From assembly GCF_000350225.1 (NCBI RefSeq), contig NW_005178519.1, positions 58,944 to 122,943 of the forward strand: DNA of 64,000 nt, in the 5' to 3' direction. The notes under the pieces were generated by a model, which was given only the letters and a program-made list of their open reading frames with translations, searched no databases and had not been told where the DNA came from. Shown piece after piece: positions 30,614-41,634 of this stretch. A program made the position numbers and the translations under genes. The DNA is from Chondrus crispus. Taxonomy: Eukaryota > Rhodophyta > Florideophyceae > Gigartinales > Gigartinaceae. Numbering within the stretch: the first letter of the stretch is position 1; each line of letters opens with the position of its first letter.

Positions 30614-31772
30614 GACTATTATAAAGCAACTTCGTACAACTGGCTAAAGTTTGTGGTTCAATCTGTGTAAATTGTTCAGGACCTTATGCCGGCCATGTAT
30701 AAACAAATCAAGCCCGTTTTCCTTTACGACATTCAATCCCCAGCGACCACAACATTCGAACTGTCGGCGGGTCCACAAACGATGGTGCATCGGAATGTCC
30801 ATAGTTGTTCTGCAGCTTGCATGTCTAGCACCCTCACTTCAACTGCGTGCGACACTCTTTTAGTGTTGGATATCGCTACTACATATACTGTGCACATCCC
30901 TCTCCACCTGGCCAGGGGGCACTCCCTTTTACCACATTTAGTTAATGAAATGTCAGTTTTCATAAAGCATCGCGGGGGATCATGGGGACGAAAGCAGGCA
31001 CAAGAAATGAATTGGACGCCATGGAAACGAGCAAGGGGTGCAAGTAATTGGCGACTAACACGTCAACTCTACTGCAACAGCACACGAAATTGCAAGTCAT
31101 AGTTTGAATAACTGGTTCCCTTGCTTCATTTTTTGAAAAGAGCACGTAGGACAGTGATTAATTGACTGTCCGGAACTGCGGAGAATTGTGTGGATAGACC
31201 TCACCTTCCAAAACTAATGAAGAAATGGAGGGGTGTCGTCATCACACACGTCTCTTCACGTTGTGCAGCAGCTCAGATGCTCAGGCTGGTCTCTTACTCC
31301 GTGTGTTGATGTTTAGTATGCTTCCAGCCGCCGGGCTCGAAGTTAACTGAAGTAGTGAAAGTATCCTTTCGGCCCCGTGTGCAGTGGCGCAGTGATAGAG
31401 TCTGGGTACAGCAGATGAATTATCAAGGCATAAAGACATCTTTTATGCAAGATATTTTTGGACACTTGTCCACGTGTCCACTTTGTACAGGATATGTATA
31501 CCGTACGCGTGATGCTCAACCTTAATGTGCTCGACCTGCGAGGAAAGCCTCGAGCGAATCCCCGCAACTTTGCCTGCATGGTGCCGTCCGTAAAGGGCAA
31601 CCGAGTTTTGAAACAAAAAGAAACAAAACCAATTTCCTCACCCCGTTAGTGCCTTTGCAAATCCAGTCGTTACAGGGGGGGAGGTAGTCGGCACTTTGGA
31701 AGAGGCCTGGCGTGAGGAAAAAGTGCACGCACGTCTTTGACTCATCTACAAACTGATATTTGCTCACCGACA
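30614..31772. other. intergenic, SufD to TELO2
   Basis: About 1.16 kb with only short, unsupported frames. No repeats noted. A tRNA-like 5' half (GGCGCAGTGATAGAGT) near 31385 has no matching T-arm. Confidence 0.4.
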
Positions 31773-34493
31773 ATGTTGTTTGAAGATGCGAAGAGATCCA
31801 TACTCGAGTTTAGTCCACATGACTACATTAGTGACGTCATTTCATCACTGCAGGCTGTCTCGGAGCGAATCAGCAGGAAAAATATTAACGCAGATGCCTA
31901 CAGTGACATCGTGATGGCTTTAATCGACAAAGTGGCTCCTGCCTTGGCTTCCTGGCCACAAAATGAGAACGAGAAAGGATGTCGTTTTTTCGATTCTATT
32001 CTACTTGACGGTTATGCGTCTATTGCATTCCGTGAAATGAGCGCCAGTGTTTTATCGAGAAGCGACGGCTGCGAAGTCGTCGCGAGGACGTTGGTCCTAT
32101 TTGTTGCCAAACAATTAGGAGGAGTACAACGGTTACGTTCCGCTCTTCAAGCTACGGATGCCCGGGACCATGTGACCGCGTTGGTTCATCTCCCGGAGCG
32201 AGTCCTGAACGTTTTGTATGCGGAATCAGAAGACTCATTTAACGATGGGACTATTCTTCGAGAAGAAGACTACTACGAAACTCTAGCAGAATCAATCTAC
32301 CTGCAACCTAGGGCACCAGACTTGGACCGAGATCAGGCACTCTCAGAAATACTCCGAAGAATAGTTCGTATGAAACAAGCGAATACAATTATATCGTGCT
32401 GGCTGTCAAAGGGCAACGTAGAGAGCATTACAGCGGCGATATTCCGCACCCCACAGAGTTCTCTCGAACCTTTGGTTCGGGCGTTGCTTGTTGCAAAGGC
32501 TGATTCTTGTGCGAACAACGAGCGCATCAGGCATGTCTTGTGTAGAGTTGTCAAAGGTAGTCGCATAGCATGTGAAGCATGCATCAGCAGTATTCCGTTT
32601 CAGCGACCGTTGCTAAAGAGACCAAAAACCGCCCTTAGTCGCCTGGCAAGGGCTGTGGGCGAAGCGGCCGGGAAGCATGTTCTGAAGCGCGCACTTCGAA
32701 TTGCCGCAGAGAAATGGAGCGACGAAGACTTTGCTATTGCAGCTGACGTTCAGCTGCAAAGGCAGATCACTCGGCTCCTGTTGTATTATTTACATCTTAC
32801 GTCTGACTTGGAGGAGTACAAACAAATCGGGGAAAACGCCGTCATGATGACCTTGGTGAATGGCGTACACGTACGTCTTGGGCAAAATGATGTTAGAATT
32901 CGAAGGCATGGAATGGTCATCGGGGAAGCTTCGTCCAGACATTGCGGAGATGAAAAGCCTCTGTCTTTCAATCGAAAGGACATGACAGATGCTCGTCAGG
33001 AGGACGCGCGCATCGCGGGAGACGAACGAATTGAGAACGGGGGTGATAGCGATTTCACAGAGCTTGCGCATAACCTTCAAGATGAGTTACCGGACGAAGA
33101 GATTATTGACGGTACGATCCAAGAAAGCCAAAAGCTTTCTTCCCCACCAGAAACGCAGACCATGGCGGTACAAGCAGTGAGGCATAATCACGGACATGAC
33201 TTGGAACTAAATAGCGCGCGGAGACGAAGGAGGAAATCATCACCATCAAGATCAGGGCTCGTAGTGACAGAGGAAGAAGGGAAATGGTGGAAAGATGCAA
33301 ATGGGAATGAATACGAATGGACAAATGTAGATGATTGGGACAGCATTGAGTCTTTCGACATGACAAGCTCATCTGAAGACGAAACAGGGTCGCTTCACCA
33401 GAGGAGAAGAAAGGTGCACCGCGATTTTGAAGCAGTAAGGAAGAAAATTTCGGCACCGATGTCAGTGGCGCGACTTCTAGGTTTACTCCGCGAGGTCAAC
33501 AAAGGCGGAAGTGGTGGTCTGGTTGTCAATGCAGCGACGACGGCGGCAACGTTACGAACCATAGCAAGGCGAGCGGAAAAATCGTTTCTACAAAGCGGGA
33601 CTACGATGCACGTGGCCGGTACAGAGTTGATTGTGGAAGTGGCTGCGGTGGAGACTCATCGATTCCCAGACGAATTCATGGAAGAGTTAGGTGCAGCGCG
33701 AAGGCACGCTATGCAGAAACTGATGGAGATGGATGTTGCTGGATGCGGGGTGTCAGTAGTGGAACGGATCATATGTGGACCTCACAGCAGTATAGGGAAG
33801 CGAAGCGAATGCCTCTCCATGCTATCAGCAGGTATCCGAGGGGCACAGGAGCGGGTGAAGGAAAGCGAGAGACAAGGCAACGAGGAAGAAGATAAGGCGA
33901 TGAGGGAAATTGAAGCTAAAGCAGAAGCGAGTCGTATTGGAACTGTGACAAAGCGAAGTAGATTGGCTGGACGAAAGAAGGCAGTGGCCATTGGGTCTCT
34001 GAAGGCATGGGATGATGAAGGATTGGATAGAGTATTTCAATCGTTAGCGCAGGGATTGGTAGGTGGGGGCGGGGCGGACTTTGTGAGATTAATGGGGCGG
34101 GACAAACAGCTATGGGCACAAGGGATAATTACATTGGGTGTGGTAGCGAGTGTGTCGGGCGTGTCTGAAGAGGCGCAACGAATGCGGGGAGATGTCGTGG
34201 AGATTGCCATTAACGAAGTCCTTGCAAGTCCGGCTGAAGAAGATTCAGTGGTACGAAGGGGATGCGCGCTTGCATTGGGGGCCGTGATGGAGGCAATGAC
34301 GGATGCAGAGATTCAAGGGAGAGTAGGAGGTCGAATGGAGATAGCCAATGTCAGGGAGCGGGAGATATTTGCCGCAAGGCGTGCTGCAGAATGGTTGGAG
34401 CAGGCCGCAACCGGAGATAGGGACGTGGGCGTGAGACGGTTCGCGAGCCGAACGTTGCGGATTTTGGCGGATCGTGTGAAGCAGAACGCTTGA
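31773..34493 (+). CDS. TELO2: TELO2/Tel2-like protein
   Basis: Tel2 is the HEAT-repeat core of the TTT co-chaperone that matures PI3K-like kinases (TOR, ATM, ATR) with HSP90. ATG 31773 gives 906 aa, in the family range. The best signature is the central block LLLYYLHLTSDLEEYKQIGE then NGVHVRLGQNDVRIRRHGMV and LSFN, which matches the Tel2 region around the conserved RxxGM. A long acidic linker follows (residues about 400-560). The C-terminal half is helical repeats, with HAMQKLMEMDVAG and LWAQGIITLGVVASVSG. Much of the sequence is diverged, so the call rests on the central motif, length and architecture. Confidence 0.75.
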   Translation: MLFEDAKRSILEFSPHDYISDVISSLQAVSERISRKNINADAYSDIVMALIDKVAPALASWPQNENEKGCRFFDSILLDGYASIAFREMSASVLSRSDGCEVVARTLVLFVAKQLGGVQRLRSALQATDARDHVTALVHLPERVLNVLYAESEDSFNDGTILREEDYYETLAESIYLQPRAPDLDRDQALSEILRRIVRMKQANTIISCWLSKGNVESITAAIFRTPQSSLEPLVRALLVAKADSCANNERIRHVLCRVVKGSRIACEACISSIPFQRPLLKRPKTALSRLARAVGEAAGKHVLKRALRIAAEKWSDEDFAIAADVQLQRQITRLLLYYLHLTSDLEEYKQIGENAVMMTLVNGVHVRLGQNDVRIRRHGMVIGEASSRHCGDEKPLSFNRKDMTDARQEDARIAGDERIENGGDSDFTELAHNLQDELPDEEIIDGTIQESQKLSSPPETQTMAVQAVRHNHGHDLELNSARRRRRKSSPSRSGLVVTEEEGKWWKDANGNEYEWTNVDDWDSIESFDMTSSSEDETGSLHQRRRKVHRDFEAVRKKISAPMSVARLLGLLREVNKGGSGGLVVNAATTAATLRTIARRAEKSFLQSGTTMHVAGTELIVEVAAVETHRFPDEFMEELGAARRHAMQKLMEMDVAGCGVSVVERIICGPHSSIGKRSECLSMLSAGIRGAQERVKESERQGNEEEDKAMREIEAKAEASRIGTVTKRSRLAGRKKAVAIGSLKAWDDEGLDRVFQSLAQGLVGGGGADFVRLMGRDKQLWAQGIITLGVVASVSGVSEEAQRMRGDVVEIAINEVLASPAEEDSVVRRGCALALGAVMEAMTDAEIQGRVGGRMEIANVREREIFAARRAAEWLEQAATGDRDVGVRRFASRTLRILADRVKQNA

Positions 34494-35046
34494 GGCTGTC
34501 GTGATTCACACAGCAAGCGACACAGCGACGAGCAACAAAGAAATTGCCGAGATTTCGCGGAATGAGTGGCATCCACTCTTGTGACTCTCATGTCACCTGG
34601 TATCTGCAATTCAGTTGCTGGAGGCCCGAATATGTGCGTTTGCCGGATGTATGGGGCGTATTCCGCGCCGTTTCGGAAGTACCGCAAAAAATCACAAAAC
34701 GTCTGCAGATGCGCCACTTGGCATTGTGGGTGCCTCACAAACCGCCATGTCCCGGCCCATGCGCCCTCACTCTACCACCCGCTTGTTGTATTTTTGTTAC
34801 TTCTCTTACGTGACAACGCTTGAGTAAGTGTCGCTCGACTGCAAATCTTCATTATCAAATCCCACAAATTTCCGCTTCGCCCCAACATTCCAATAAAACT
34901 CCCTTAAGCACACTCTTCCTTTTGCTCCACGCCCCCTCATCGCACATTCCCCCTCTCCCCGCCCCTCCCCGCTCTGAACTACCTACACCTCTCGTCTCGC
35001 AGACCCGCCCCTGCTTCTTTGGCGCCCACTTCCATCAATTCAAACC
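34494..35046. other. upstream region of MYB gene
   Basis: About 550 bases. A C-rich leader lies close to the MYB start codon. No gene or repeat is seen. Confidence 0.5.
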
Positions 35047-36435
35047 ATGCCCAACCCCGCGACTCCACGCAACGTACCACCACCACATCAAAGCCCGTCG
35101 TCATCTTCCGCGGGACCCGTCATGCACAGACCACCCGCATCCCCGACTCCGTCCCATCTCACAGCGTCTCCTGCATTCGCCACGCTCCCCCACCCTCATC
35201 TTCATCCGGCCTCCCCGCACGCCCATGCCCGCGCTCTAGTCGCCCATCACCACCCCCGCCATGTGTCTCCTGTTGCTGCCGCCGCTGCTGCTGCCACCGC
35301 CGCCGCCGTAGCCACAACGCCAAGCCCAACCGCCCGGACCACCACAACAGGCCCCTTCGCTGGCTACCCCCTTCCCGTAAAGAAGCCGAGAAAGCCTTAC
35401 GTCATCACGAAGCATCGTGAAAACTGGACCCCGCATGAACATCAATCCTTTCTCGACGCACTCAAGAAACACGGCCGCAACTGGAAACAAATTGAGCAGC
35501 ATGTCAAGACGAAGAACGTCATCCAGATCCGCTCTCATGCTCAGAAATACTTTCTCAAAGTCCAGAAGAACAATACTGGGGAGCACGTACCGCCTCCGCG
35601 TCCAAAGCGAAAGAATGCCACAGCCCAAGCAGCTGCTGCCGCCGCTGCCGCTGCCGCCGCCGCCGCAAATGCCAATGCAGCTGCCGGTACAAGACCACCG
35701 CCTCTAAATTCCCCGATGCTGAGATCACCTGCCACATCAACTCCGGCCTCACCAGCCATGTACGCTGCACACCACGCCGCTCTCGTGCAAGCACCGAATA
35801 TGGCCAACTATGCCATGCAAATGGCCGCCGCCGCCGCTTTCCCATACGGTTCTCCATACGCGCAGATGGGTCCGCATGCGATGGCGGCCGCAATCGCAGC
35901 TGCTACTGCCACAACCACCGCGACGACGCCACCGCTGCAAAATACTCCGCGGCGAGCAAAAAGCGTACCAGCCCTTTCATCGCAATCCGCTGAAGCGCGA
36001 GGGAATGTTCGTGGGGTCAAGCGCGCTTCGGTAACACCTTCCTTGCCGACCACAGACCCAGGACCGTCGCCGAAAATCTCAAAAACTCATAGCCCGTACG
36101 CTGGACACATGCGGGATGTTTATGGGAAGGCAGATACTACCGGATCATCGAGGAGCAAATCAGGTGGGAAGGCGAAGGAGAACCGAACGTCAAACTCCTC
36201 GTCACCCAACTTCGCGAATATTTATTCGTTCTTTGCCAAGATGTTTGATCCGAGTTGCAACTTTGATGCTATCACAGGCGTGAAGGAGGCGTCAATGTCA
36301 CCCCTAGATAAGGAAGTGGTCAAATTGTTATTGTCCAACCTTGAGTACAACATTGCAAACACGACATTCAGGCAGCAACTACTGGAAACCTATCGTCAAC
36401 AGCTACAGCAAAGTGTTCAACAAACAGTCTCATAA
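35047..36435 (+). CDS. REVEILLE/CCA1-like SHAQKYF MYB with LCL domain
   Basis: Single-repeat MYB transcription factor of the plant clock family. ATG 35047 gives 462 aa. The MYB repeat spans about residues 123-173: [29 protein letters not shown] and the diagnostic SHAQKYF at 163-169. Ala- and Pro-rich low-complexity tracts surround it. Near residues 394-455 comes [20 protein letters not shown] then [20 protein letters not shown], which matches the LCL domain of RVE4/6/8, used in plants to bind LNK coactivators. The pair MYB + LCL points to the RVE8 side of the family rather than CCA1/LHY. Single exon. Its targets and role in a red alga are unknown. Confidence 0.9.
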   Translation: MPNPATPRNVPPPHQSPSSSSAGPVMHRPPASPTPSHLTASPAFATLPHPHLHPASPHAHARALVAHHHPRHVSPVAAAAAAATAAAVATTPSPTARTTTTGPFAGYPLPVKKPRKPYVITKHRENWTPHEHQSFLDALKKHGRNWKQIEQHVKTKNVIQIRSHAQKYFLKVQKNNTGEHVPPPRPKRKNATAQAAAAAAAAAAAAANANAAAGTRPPPLNSPMLRSPATSTPASPAMYAAHHAALVQAPNMANYAMQMAAAAAFPYGSPYAQMGPHAMAAAIAAATATTTATTPPLQNTPRRAKSVPALSSQSAEARGNVRGVKRASVTPSLPTTDPGPSPKISKTHSPYAGHMRDVYGKADTTGSSRSKSGGKAKENRTSNSSSPNFANIYSFFAKMFDPSCNFDAITGVKEASMSPLDKEVVKLLLSNLEYNIANTTFRQQLLETYRQQLQQSVQQTVS

Positions 36436-36751
36436 TACTGTGGGGCACGTTTAGGTGCGAAGCAACCTGGGGTACATCGGACTGTGACGTAGCTAGTGTT
36501 GTAGGATTGCGCCTTGGCTATCATTGCATTAACATATATTCATTGCCGTTGCGCGGAAGATATGCGTTCCCGGTTCAATCTATTTGCGCTGCTGCTTTTA
36601 GAAATAACGCCACCACTTGCTCTTCCTCATAATTTCCGTTTAGAGTTGGTGTTGAACCCGCCTATCGCCATTTGGCTCCTACAGTAACTTCCTCATTCGT
36701 AGTAACAGAAATCGCGCTTACCCAATGTGTACAGGCAAGACTTGGGAGGGG
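36436..36751. other. intergenic, MYB gene to hypothetical ORF
   Basis: About 315 bases of MYB 3' region with no gene or repeat seen. Confidence 0.5.
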
Positions 36752-37297
36752 TCAGAATAGCGGTTCTCGTGGCGATTGAATTAGGGATGCGGGTATCTGG
36801 GGATCCCAGAAGCATTTGACGAAAAGGCGTATCCAAGTGCTCGTATGTGAGACAGCGAGATCACACATTCTCGGGATTTCAATGCAATCGTCGTGGCGAT
36901 GAACGCGAGACAAGAGCAACTGCCCAGTGTGCAGGGTGTGTCTTAACAAGCGCTTGTTGAGTGTGCTGGCAGCGATGGTGCCATCACATATTGCTCCTAC
37001 TGTTGACATACGGTAGACACCAATACACGTATAACACGACTTCCCGATATATAATTTTATTTTAGATTTTGGGTCAGAAGCCCACCAGAGCCCTTGGGGT
37101 CTCCTCCAGATAGACTGCCGCACAATTGCCTCTTCGGGCCTTTCGGGCTCTTCTGCCGTTTCAGAAACACACGATATCAGCTGTCGGTCTCCTACCCTCC
37201 ACGCTCGTTGCTTATCGCTGACCTGTCGTGCACCGGTTTGTGCGGAGGGCGCGCCATCAGGTGCAGGCGTAGCCCTTGCGGCAAAGAACACGGGCAT
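36752..37297 (-). CDS. hypothetical protein, 181 aa
   Basis: Open frame from ATG 37297, starting MPVFFAARATPAPDGAPSAQ. Not recognised. The first 100 residues read like coding sequence (RPEEAIVRQSIWRRPQGLWW), with a possible short leader; the last 80 are less convincing and could be intron read-through. It would be divergent from TFIIF-beta, with starts 118 nt apart, as for other tight pairs here. Could equally be a chance frame in the TFIIF-beta promoter. Confidence 0.3.
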   Translation of the reverse strand: MPVFFAARATPAPDGAPSAQTGARQVSDKQRAWRVGDRQLISCVSETAEEPERPEEAIVRQSIWRRPQGLWWASDPKSKIKLYIGKSCYTCIGVYRMSTVGAICDGTIAASTLNKRLLRHTLHTGQLLLSRVHRHDDCIEIPRMCDLAVSHTSTWIRLFVKCFWDPQIPASLIQSPREPLF

Positions 37298-37414
37298 CTT
37301 TCCCCTGCCATCGAGAGAGGCCTTCGTAGTTTCCGGGGAACGTAGTTTGACGTTTTTGCAAGTGAATAACCTGCACAAAAGGCAGCTAAGGTTACCAGAA
37401 AAGCGACAAACACA

Positions 37415-38395
37415 ATGTCAAACAGGCGCAGTTCATGGAAGAAGAAGAAGAAGAACAGAGAGCCTCTTCCCCCGGTAGAACCGGACACTTCCGCGGCGAT
37501 CGGCGATACGGAGTTGACGCACAAGAATGTTAAAATATATCTCGTCAAGCTTCCCGACATGCTTGCGCAGCAATTTCAAAGGACTCCGGGCGACGAGAAG
37601 GAGGTAATTGGCAGGTTACGTATACCGAACGCGGCAGCAGCTGGGGCGCCTGGCACAGTGCAAGAACCGCGCATTTTTCTGGATAAAGTGCGAGCGACGA
37701 AGACGATGCCCAAGGACAACGTCGTAACTGAGTATGATATTGAATTTAAAGAGGAAGAGACAAAGGTCATCGTATTCAGCCAAAATCGAATTGGAGAGAA
37801 TGCTGATATGCGCATGGAGGGGAAGGTAAGTCATCACGGCATCGCGCGGCCGAAGATGGACGCCAAGTATAGAAATGTCAGCAAGCGAAGAACCTTGATG
37901 TCTCACAAGAGGAATAGGGAAATTGTCCTCATGGGGGAGAGTGAGAGAAGGGCTGTGCAGCGCGATGAAATTCGACCCATGTCAATGACAGAAACCTTGA
38001 AGGACCGTGAGAAGAGGAAGAAGAAGAAGGAAGATGCGAGAAGGCATTTGGATGTGCCAAGTGCCGAGTACCAGAAGCATGTCAGACTGGCTGTTTTCAA
38101 AGCGTTTGCTATACAAGCACATTATTTTGGGGATGAACTATCAAAGGTCACGGCGACGGGCATGCAACAATTGCGACCGATCATTTCAGAAGTTTGCGCG
38201 TACAACAAGTCAGGACCTTACCAAGGGCAATACGATCTCAAGGATGAATATAAAACAGTCGCGCAACGCCAGCAAAAGAATCGCGAGTTGGCAGCATACG
38301 AACAAGAACAGCTAGAGCTTCTTCAGAAAAAGCGAGAGGAAAATGCGGAGCGAGAAAAAGAAGCTCAAGGTTCGAAGAAGCAAAGACTGAGTTAG
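37415..38395 (+). CDS. GTF2F2: transcription factor TFIIF subunit beta
   Basis: Small subunit of TFIIF, which binds RNA polymerase II in the initiation complex. ATG 37415 gives 326 aa. The N-terminal dimerisation half includes LVKLPDMLAQQF, EVIGRLRI and TEYDIEFKEEETKVIVFSQ. The central part has GKVSHHGIARPKMDAKYRNV. A Lys-rich linker (REKRKKKKED) leads to the winged-helix C-terminal domain: LAVFKAFAIQAHYFGDELSK, ATGMQQLRPIISEVCAYNKS and QYDLKDEYKT. A basic/acidic coiled tail ends in KKQRLS. Domain order and length fit the family; a polylysine start (SSWKKKKKNRE) is a minor oddity. Confidence 0.88.
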   Translation: MSNRRSSWKKKKKNREPLPPVEPDTSAAIGDTELTHKNVKIYLVKLPDMLAQQFQRTPGDEKEVIGRLRIPNAAAAGAPGTVQEPRIFLDKVRATKTMPKDNVVTEYDIEFKEEETKVIVFSQNRIGENADMRMEGKVSHHGIARPKMDAKYRNVSKRRTLMSHKRNREIVLMGESERRAVQRDEIRPMSMTETLKDREKRKKKKEDARRHLDVPSAEYQKHVRLAVFKAFAIQAHYFGDELSKVTATGMQQLRPIISEVCAYNKSGPYQGQYDLKDEYKTVAQRQQKNRELAAYEQEQLELLQKKREENAEREKEAQGSKKQRLS

Positions 38396-38764
38396 GTACA
38401 GAAGCTAGTTCACAGGAGACTCACATGTACTTTTTTTCAAGAGGAACAGGAAGCGAGCGTGCAAATTCATATCTAGTTGATTTCATGTCAACACATTCAT
38501 ACAAACTAGATATACAGTTATGCAATCATGGTCAAGTACGACAACTGTTAGCGGCAACGCCGACGGTTTTGGCATATCTAGGTGCCGGCAAGACCCTTTG
38601 ACGAAGGGATCGCCGATGACTATTCTTGGTACTGCATCCGCTTTATCGTTGTTGTTAGCAACATAAATCTCTTGATTGAGGGTGTGCATCCACTAGAAGG
38701 GATGTACACATTACATATGCCCTAAAGGGAACTAGGGGTCCCAAAATTCTTCAGCGGTGTGCCT
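38396..38764. other. convergent intergenic, TFIIF-beta / CHCH protein
   Basis: About 370 bases of 3' flanking DNA. No gene or repeat is seen. Confidence 0.5.
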
Positions 38765-39331
38765 TTACAACCGACCAGCATCCGCGAAACCGAGCTGCGC
38801 CTGCTGTTGCTGGCAAGCCGCAAGGATGTCAATATTCCACTGACAGGATGCGACGTCATTCGAAGAGCGCTCCATACATTTCTTAAACTCCAGGGCCTCC
38901 CGAGCGCACACGCTATCCTCGATGTGGTCCTCAGGTCCCGCGGCGAATTCCGACGCGCCATACGCAGGCGCGCCCTCTGCCCCGACTTCTTCGGGTGACG
39001 GAGCGGGACCAGAGCCTCCGCCGCCGAAGAGAGTGCGATCAATGGCGCGACCGGCGGCGACGCCGAGCCCTGTTGACGCGACGTTGGCCATGAAGCCACC
39101 CATCGCGGAACCCTGCTGAGGCTTCTGGGTGGCTGGCGGCTGCGCCGAGGTCGGGGCCTGCTTGGCCGGGGCGGTGGAAGCCGAGCGCGATGGCGCTGGT
39201 CGAGGGGCCGCAGCTCGCGACGGGGCGGCCGCGGGCGACGGCCGGCGGGCATATGTCGAGGCGGATCTCGCCGACGGGCGCGGAGAGGCGGCGCGACGGC
39301 CCCCGCTCGGTCGTGAAGATCTTCTTCCCAT
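38765..39331 (-). CDS. CHCHD2/CHCHD10/Mix17-like twin CX9C protein
   Basis: Mitochondrial intermembrane-space protein, imported by the MIA40 disulfide relay; relatives affect respiratory chain and cristae. ATG 39331 gives 188 aa. The N-terminus is Arg/Ser/Pro/Ala-rich (MGRRSSRPSGGRRAASPRPS), as in Mix17. A Gly-rich hydrophobic helix, GGFMANVASTGLGVAAGRAI, covers about 78-97. The CHCH domain has C142-x9-C152 and C163-x9-C173 (CAREALEFKKC and CQWNIDILAAC). It is convergent with TFIIF-beta. Confidence 0.92.
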   Translation of the reverse strand: MGRRSSRPSGGRRAASPRPSARSASTYARRPSPAAAPSRAAAPRPAPSRSASTAPAKQAPTSAQPPATQKPQQGSAMGGFMANVASTGLGVAAGRAIDRTLFGGGGSGPAPSPEEVGAEGAPAYGASEFAAGPEDHIEDSVCAREALEFKKCMERSSNDVASCQWNIDILAACQQQQAQLGFADAGRL

Positions 39332-41634
39332 TTTCTGTGCGGAGGCGTAGAAGCGATGCAAGTCTGGAGCGGTTCGGCTAGGAGTCTTGTTCTTCAGGGA
39401 TAGTCAGAGGTGTGGCTTGCGGGAGGGGGAGGTCAAGACGGTTTCCGCGGCAGTGCTCACTGGAGGATGCATAGGCTGAAGCACCAGTATCCGCGAGCTG
39501 TACTGTAAACACCTACAACGGGTACTGTAAATGGACGAGCATCTAGAAGGCTTTCTGGAAAATGGATTTGGACACCATACAGTACTTGTACTTGTTCACA
39601 GGAACTCACAGGTTCCTTCACATGTACATCACTGTTGATTGGACCACATGTAATGTATTCATAGGATGGAATGGCATTCATTTTTTTGTTGTGTTCTGCA
39701 CTGCCCAATGAAATTGAGCAACAAATAAATAGAATCGTGGAGACGTGGAGAGTAAATTTATGTTGCTTCCGCCTTATAACTTATAACAATACATGAATAA
39801 GGACGGGAGACAGGCAGTATTCGTGTATGGCGGCTATTCTTATCGGTGTCTTTATGAGAAGGTCAAGCAAGGTCGTCAGCTCGTTCTGAAAATAGAGTGC
39901 CGTATTTGGGTCTGTTGCTACCCCTGCACTATTGCCGATGCTATTCTTCGCCAAAAGCGTCTTGAGATAGCAGACTTCATGCAGCGCTGAAGCGCCTTTT
40001 GCCTCGACTACTGCTATAGTGGTACGTAATGCATTCAGTTGTTTCAACCTGCTGTTGTTGGTGCGTCTGATACAATGGCATCTGAATGACATTCCACGTG
40101 CGTGAAACTGTTCCCATCTTCTTCTAAAGCGTTCACGACAGAGTCTGTCATATTCTCGATAGAGACCTCTACATAGTAAATACTCGAAATTTAATCTCCA
40201 AAATAGAGCTCCCCTAAAACAATATTATTTATTCTTTTGTCGCATAAGAATAAAATGCTGCTGCATGTGCCTTTTTTGGGCACTTTCGGGACCGGGAGCC
40301 AGTCATGATATTCTATTACCGAGGATATTCTTATAACGAGGAAGCACTACATGTATACACATTTTCAGAATACAGTGCTATTGTTCTGTACATCGCGTTA
40401 GACACCGCTGTCTTTATCCGATGCGGGGTGCGCAGGATGAATACCAAGTGTGTGGACTGCACGGACGAGCGATATCGATCTCTACAGCAGCCGCTCACGT
40501 CGGGCACTACACTGTACCAAAGGTAACCTTATTGTACCATTTCAAACATGATGATTATTACCCCACCGTACAGAAGAGCAAATCTATTCTCTGGTATTTG
40601 TCCTACGGACCTTGTCGATCTTCGAAGTTTGTAGTCGGCACCATCCGGTCCAAACAAAACTAATCGCTCATGCTTCCACACACCTGCTCATCACAAGCCA
40701 CCGTCCCATTGTTATGCCCTGTTAATTAGCGTCCCCGAGGGAGATCCACACTCAACATTCTCTTTGAAGCCCAAAATTTATCTATCCCACCATGTACACA
40801 ATAATATCCGCCGACTGTATGCAAACGATCAAACATTTCTCGATCGTCGATGTCGATTCCCCGTCCGCGACAGGAACCTGGCGTTATTTTCTTGCTGATC
40901 GGCGGCACTGCAATACTGAATAGCACACAGGAATACCTTCCCTCAGATAACACAACAAATAACTTACGGAATCTTCTACCACTATATACTTGTAGCGAGC
41001 GCTCCACACTTATAATAATATTGTGTTCCAATCAACTGACGCAAAATCGTCGGAGTCCCTTACGAAATGGATTCAGATATGTTTCTCAATCCTGGCTGGA
41101 ATCCGCAATTTCCATACCGCATACCTCCAAAACGACACACTCTTTAATTCTTTCGCCCGATCAAGTCTAATTTCATGTGATATCGGTTACCAAAGTTTCG
41201 GCTCATAGCTTTCAAACATGATAAAAAGAAGCTTCTTGAGTCAAGACAGCGACTTTAGGGGAACTCGTTTAATCCCTCACTTTGCCATCTATTCCTCTTG
41301 ATCCGATACAATAAAGGTCCTGATATCGGTGTCCGCAATCCGCGTGTAGACCCCTAAAGACACTGATTTCTACTTTCGCACCAAAGCCCATGTCTAGGAG
41401 CAGTCTGAATAGCTCGCAGTGAAGGTTCTCGTACAGGGCTTCGCATTTACACGGAATCCGATAACTGCAGTCGATAATCGGGACTTGACATTAGCTTGCT
41501 TCAACAGTTGCGTGCTATGTTTCATGCGTAGGACTTTAACATTTAGTTGGAACGAACTTATTCAGCATGTTTGAAAACAAAATCCAACTCCCGGCTGATG
41601 GGGCGCTTCCTTTCCATTCGGACAGAAAACAACA
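39332..41634. other. gene-poor 2.3-kb region with possible decayed gene
   Basis: No complete gene. Minus-strand open segments at 41281-41472, 40726-40995, 39781-40060 and 39457-39680 read like coding pieces without an obvious joined frame. The first ends GSRGIDGK at a GTGAGG donor-like site. They may be exons of an unrecognised gene or remains of one. Confidence 0.35.

Noticed and set aside
31380-31440. D-arm-like GGCGCAGTGATAGAGT
   Set aside because: No T-loop sequence downstream; not a tRNA.
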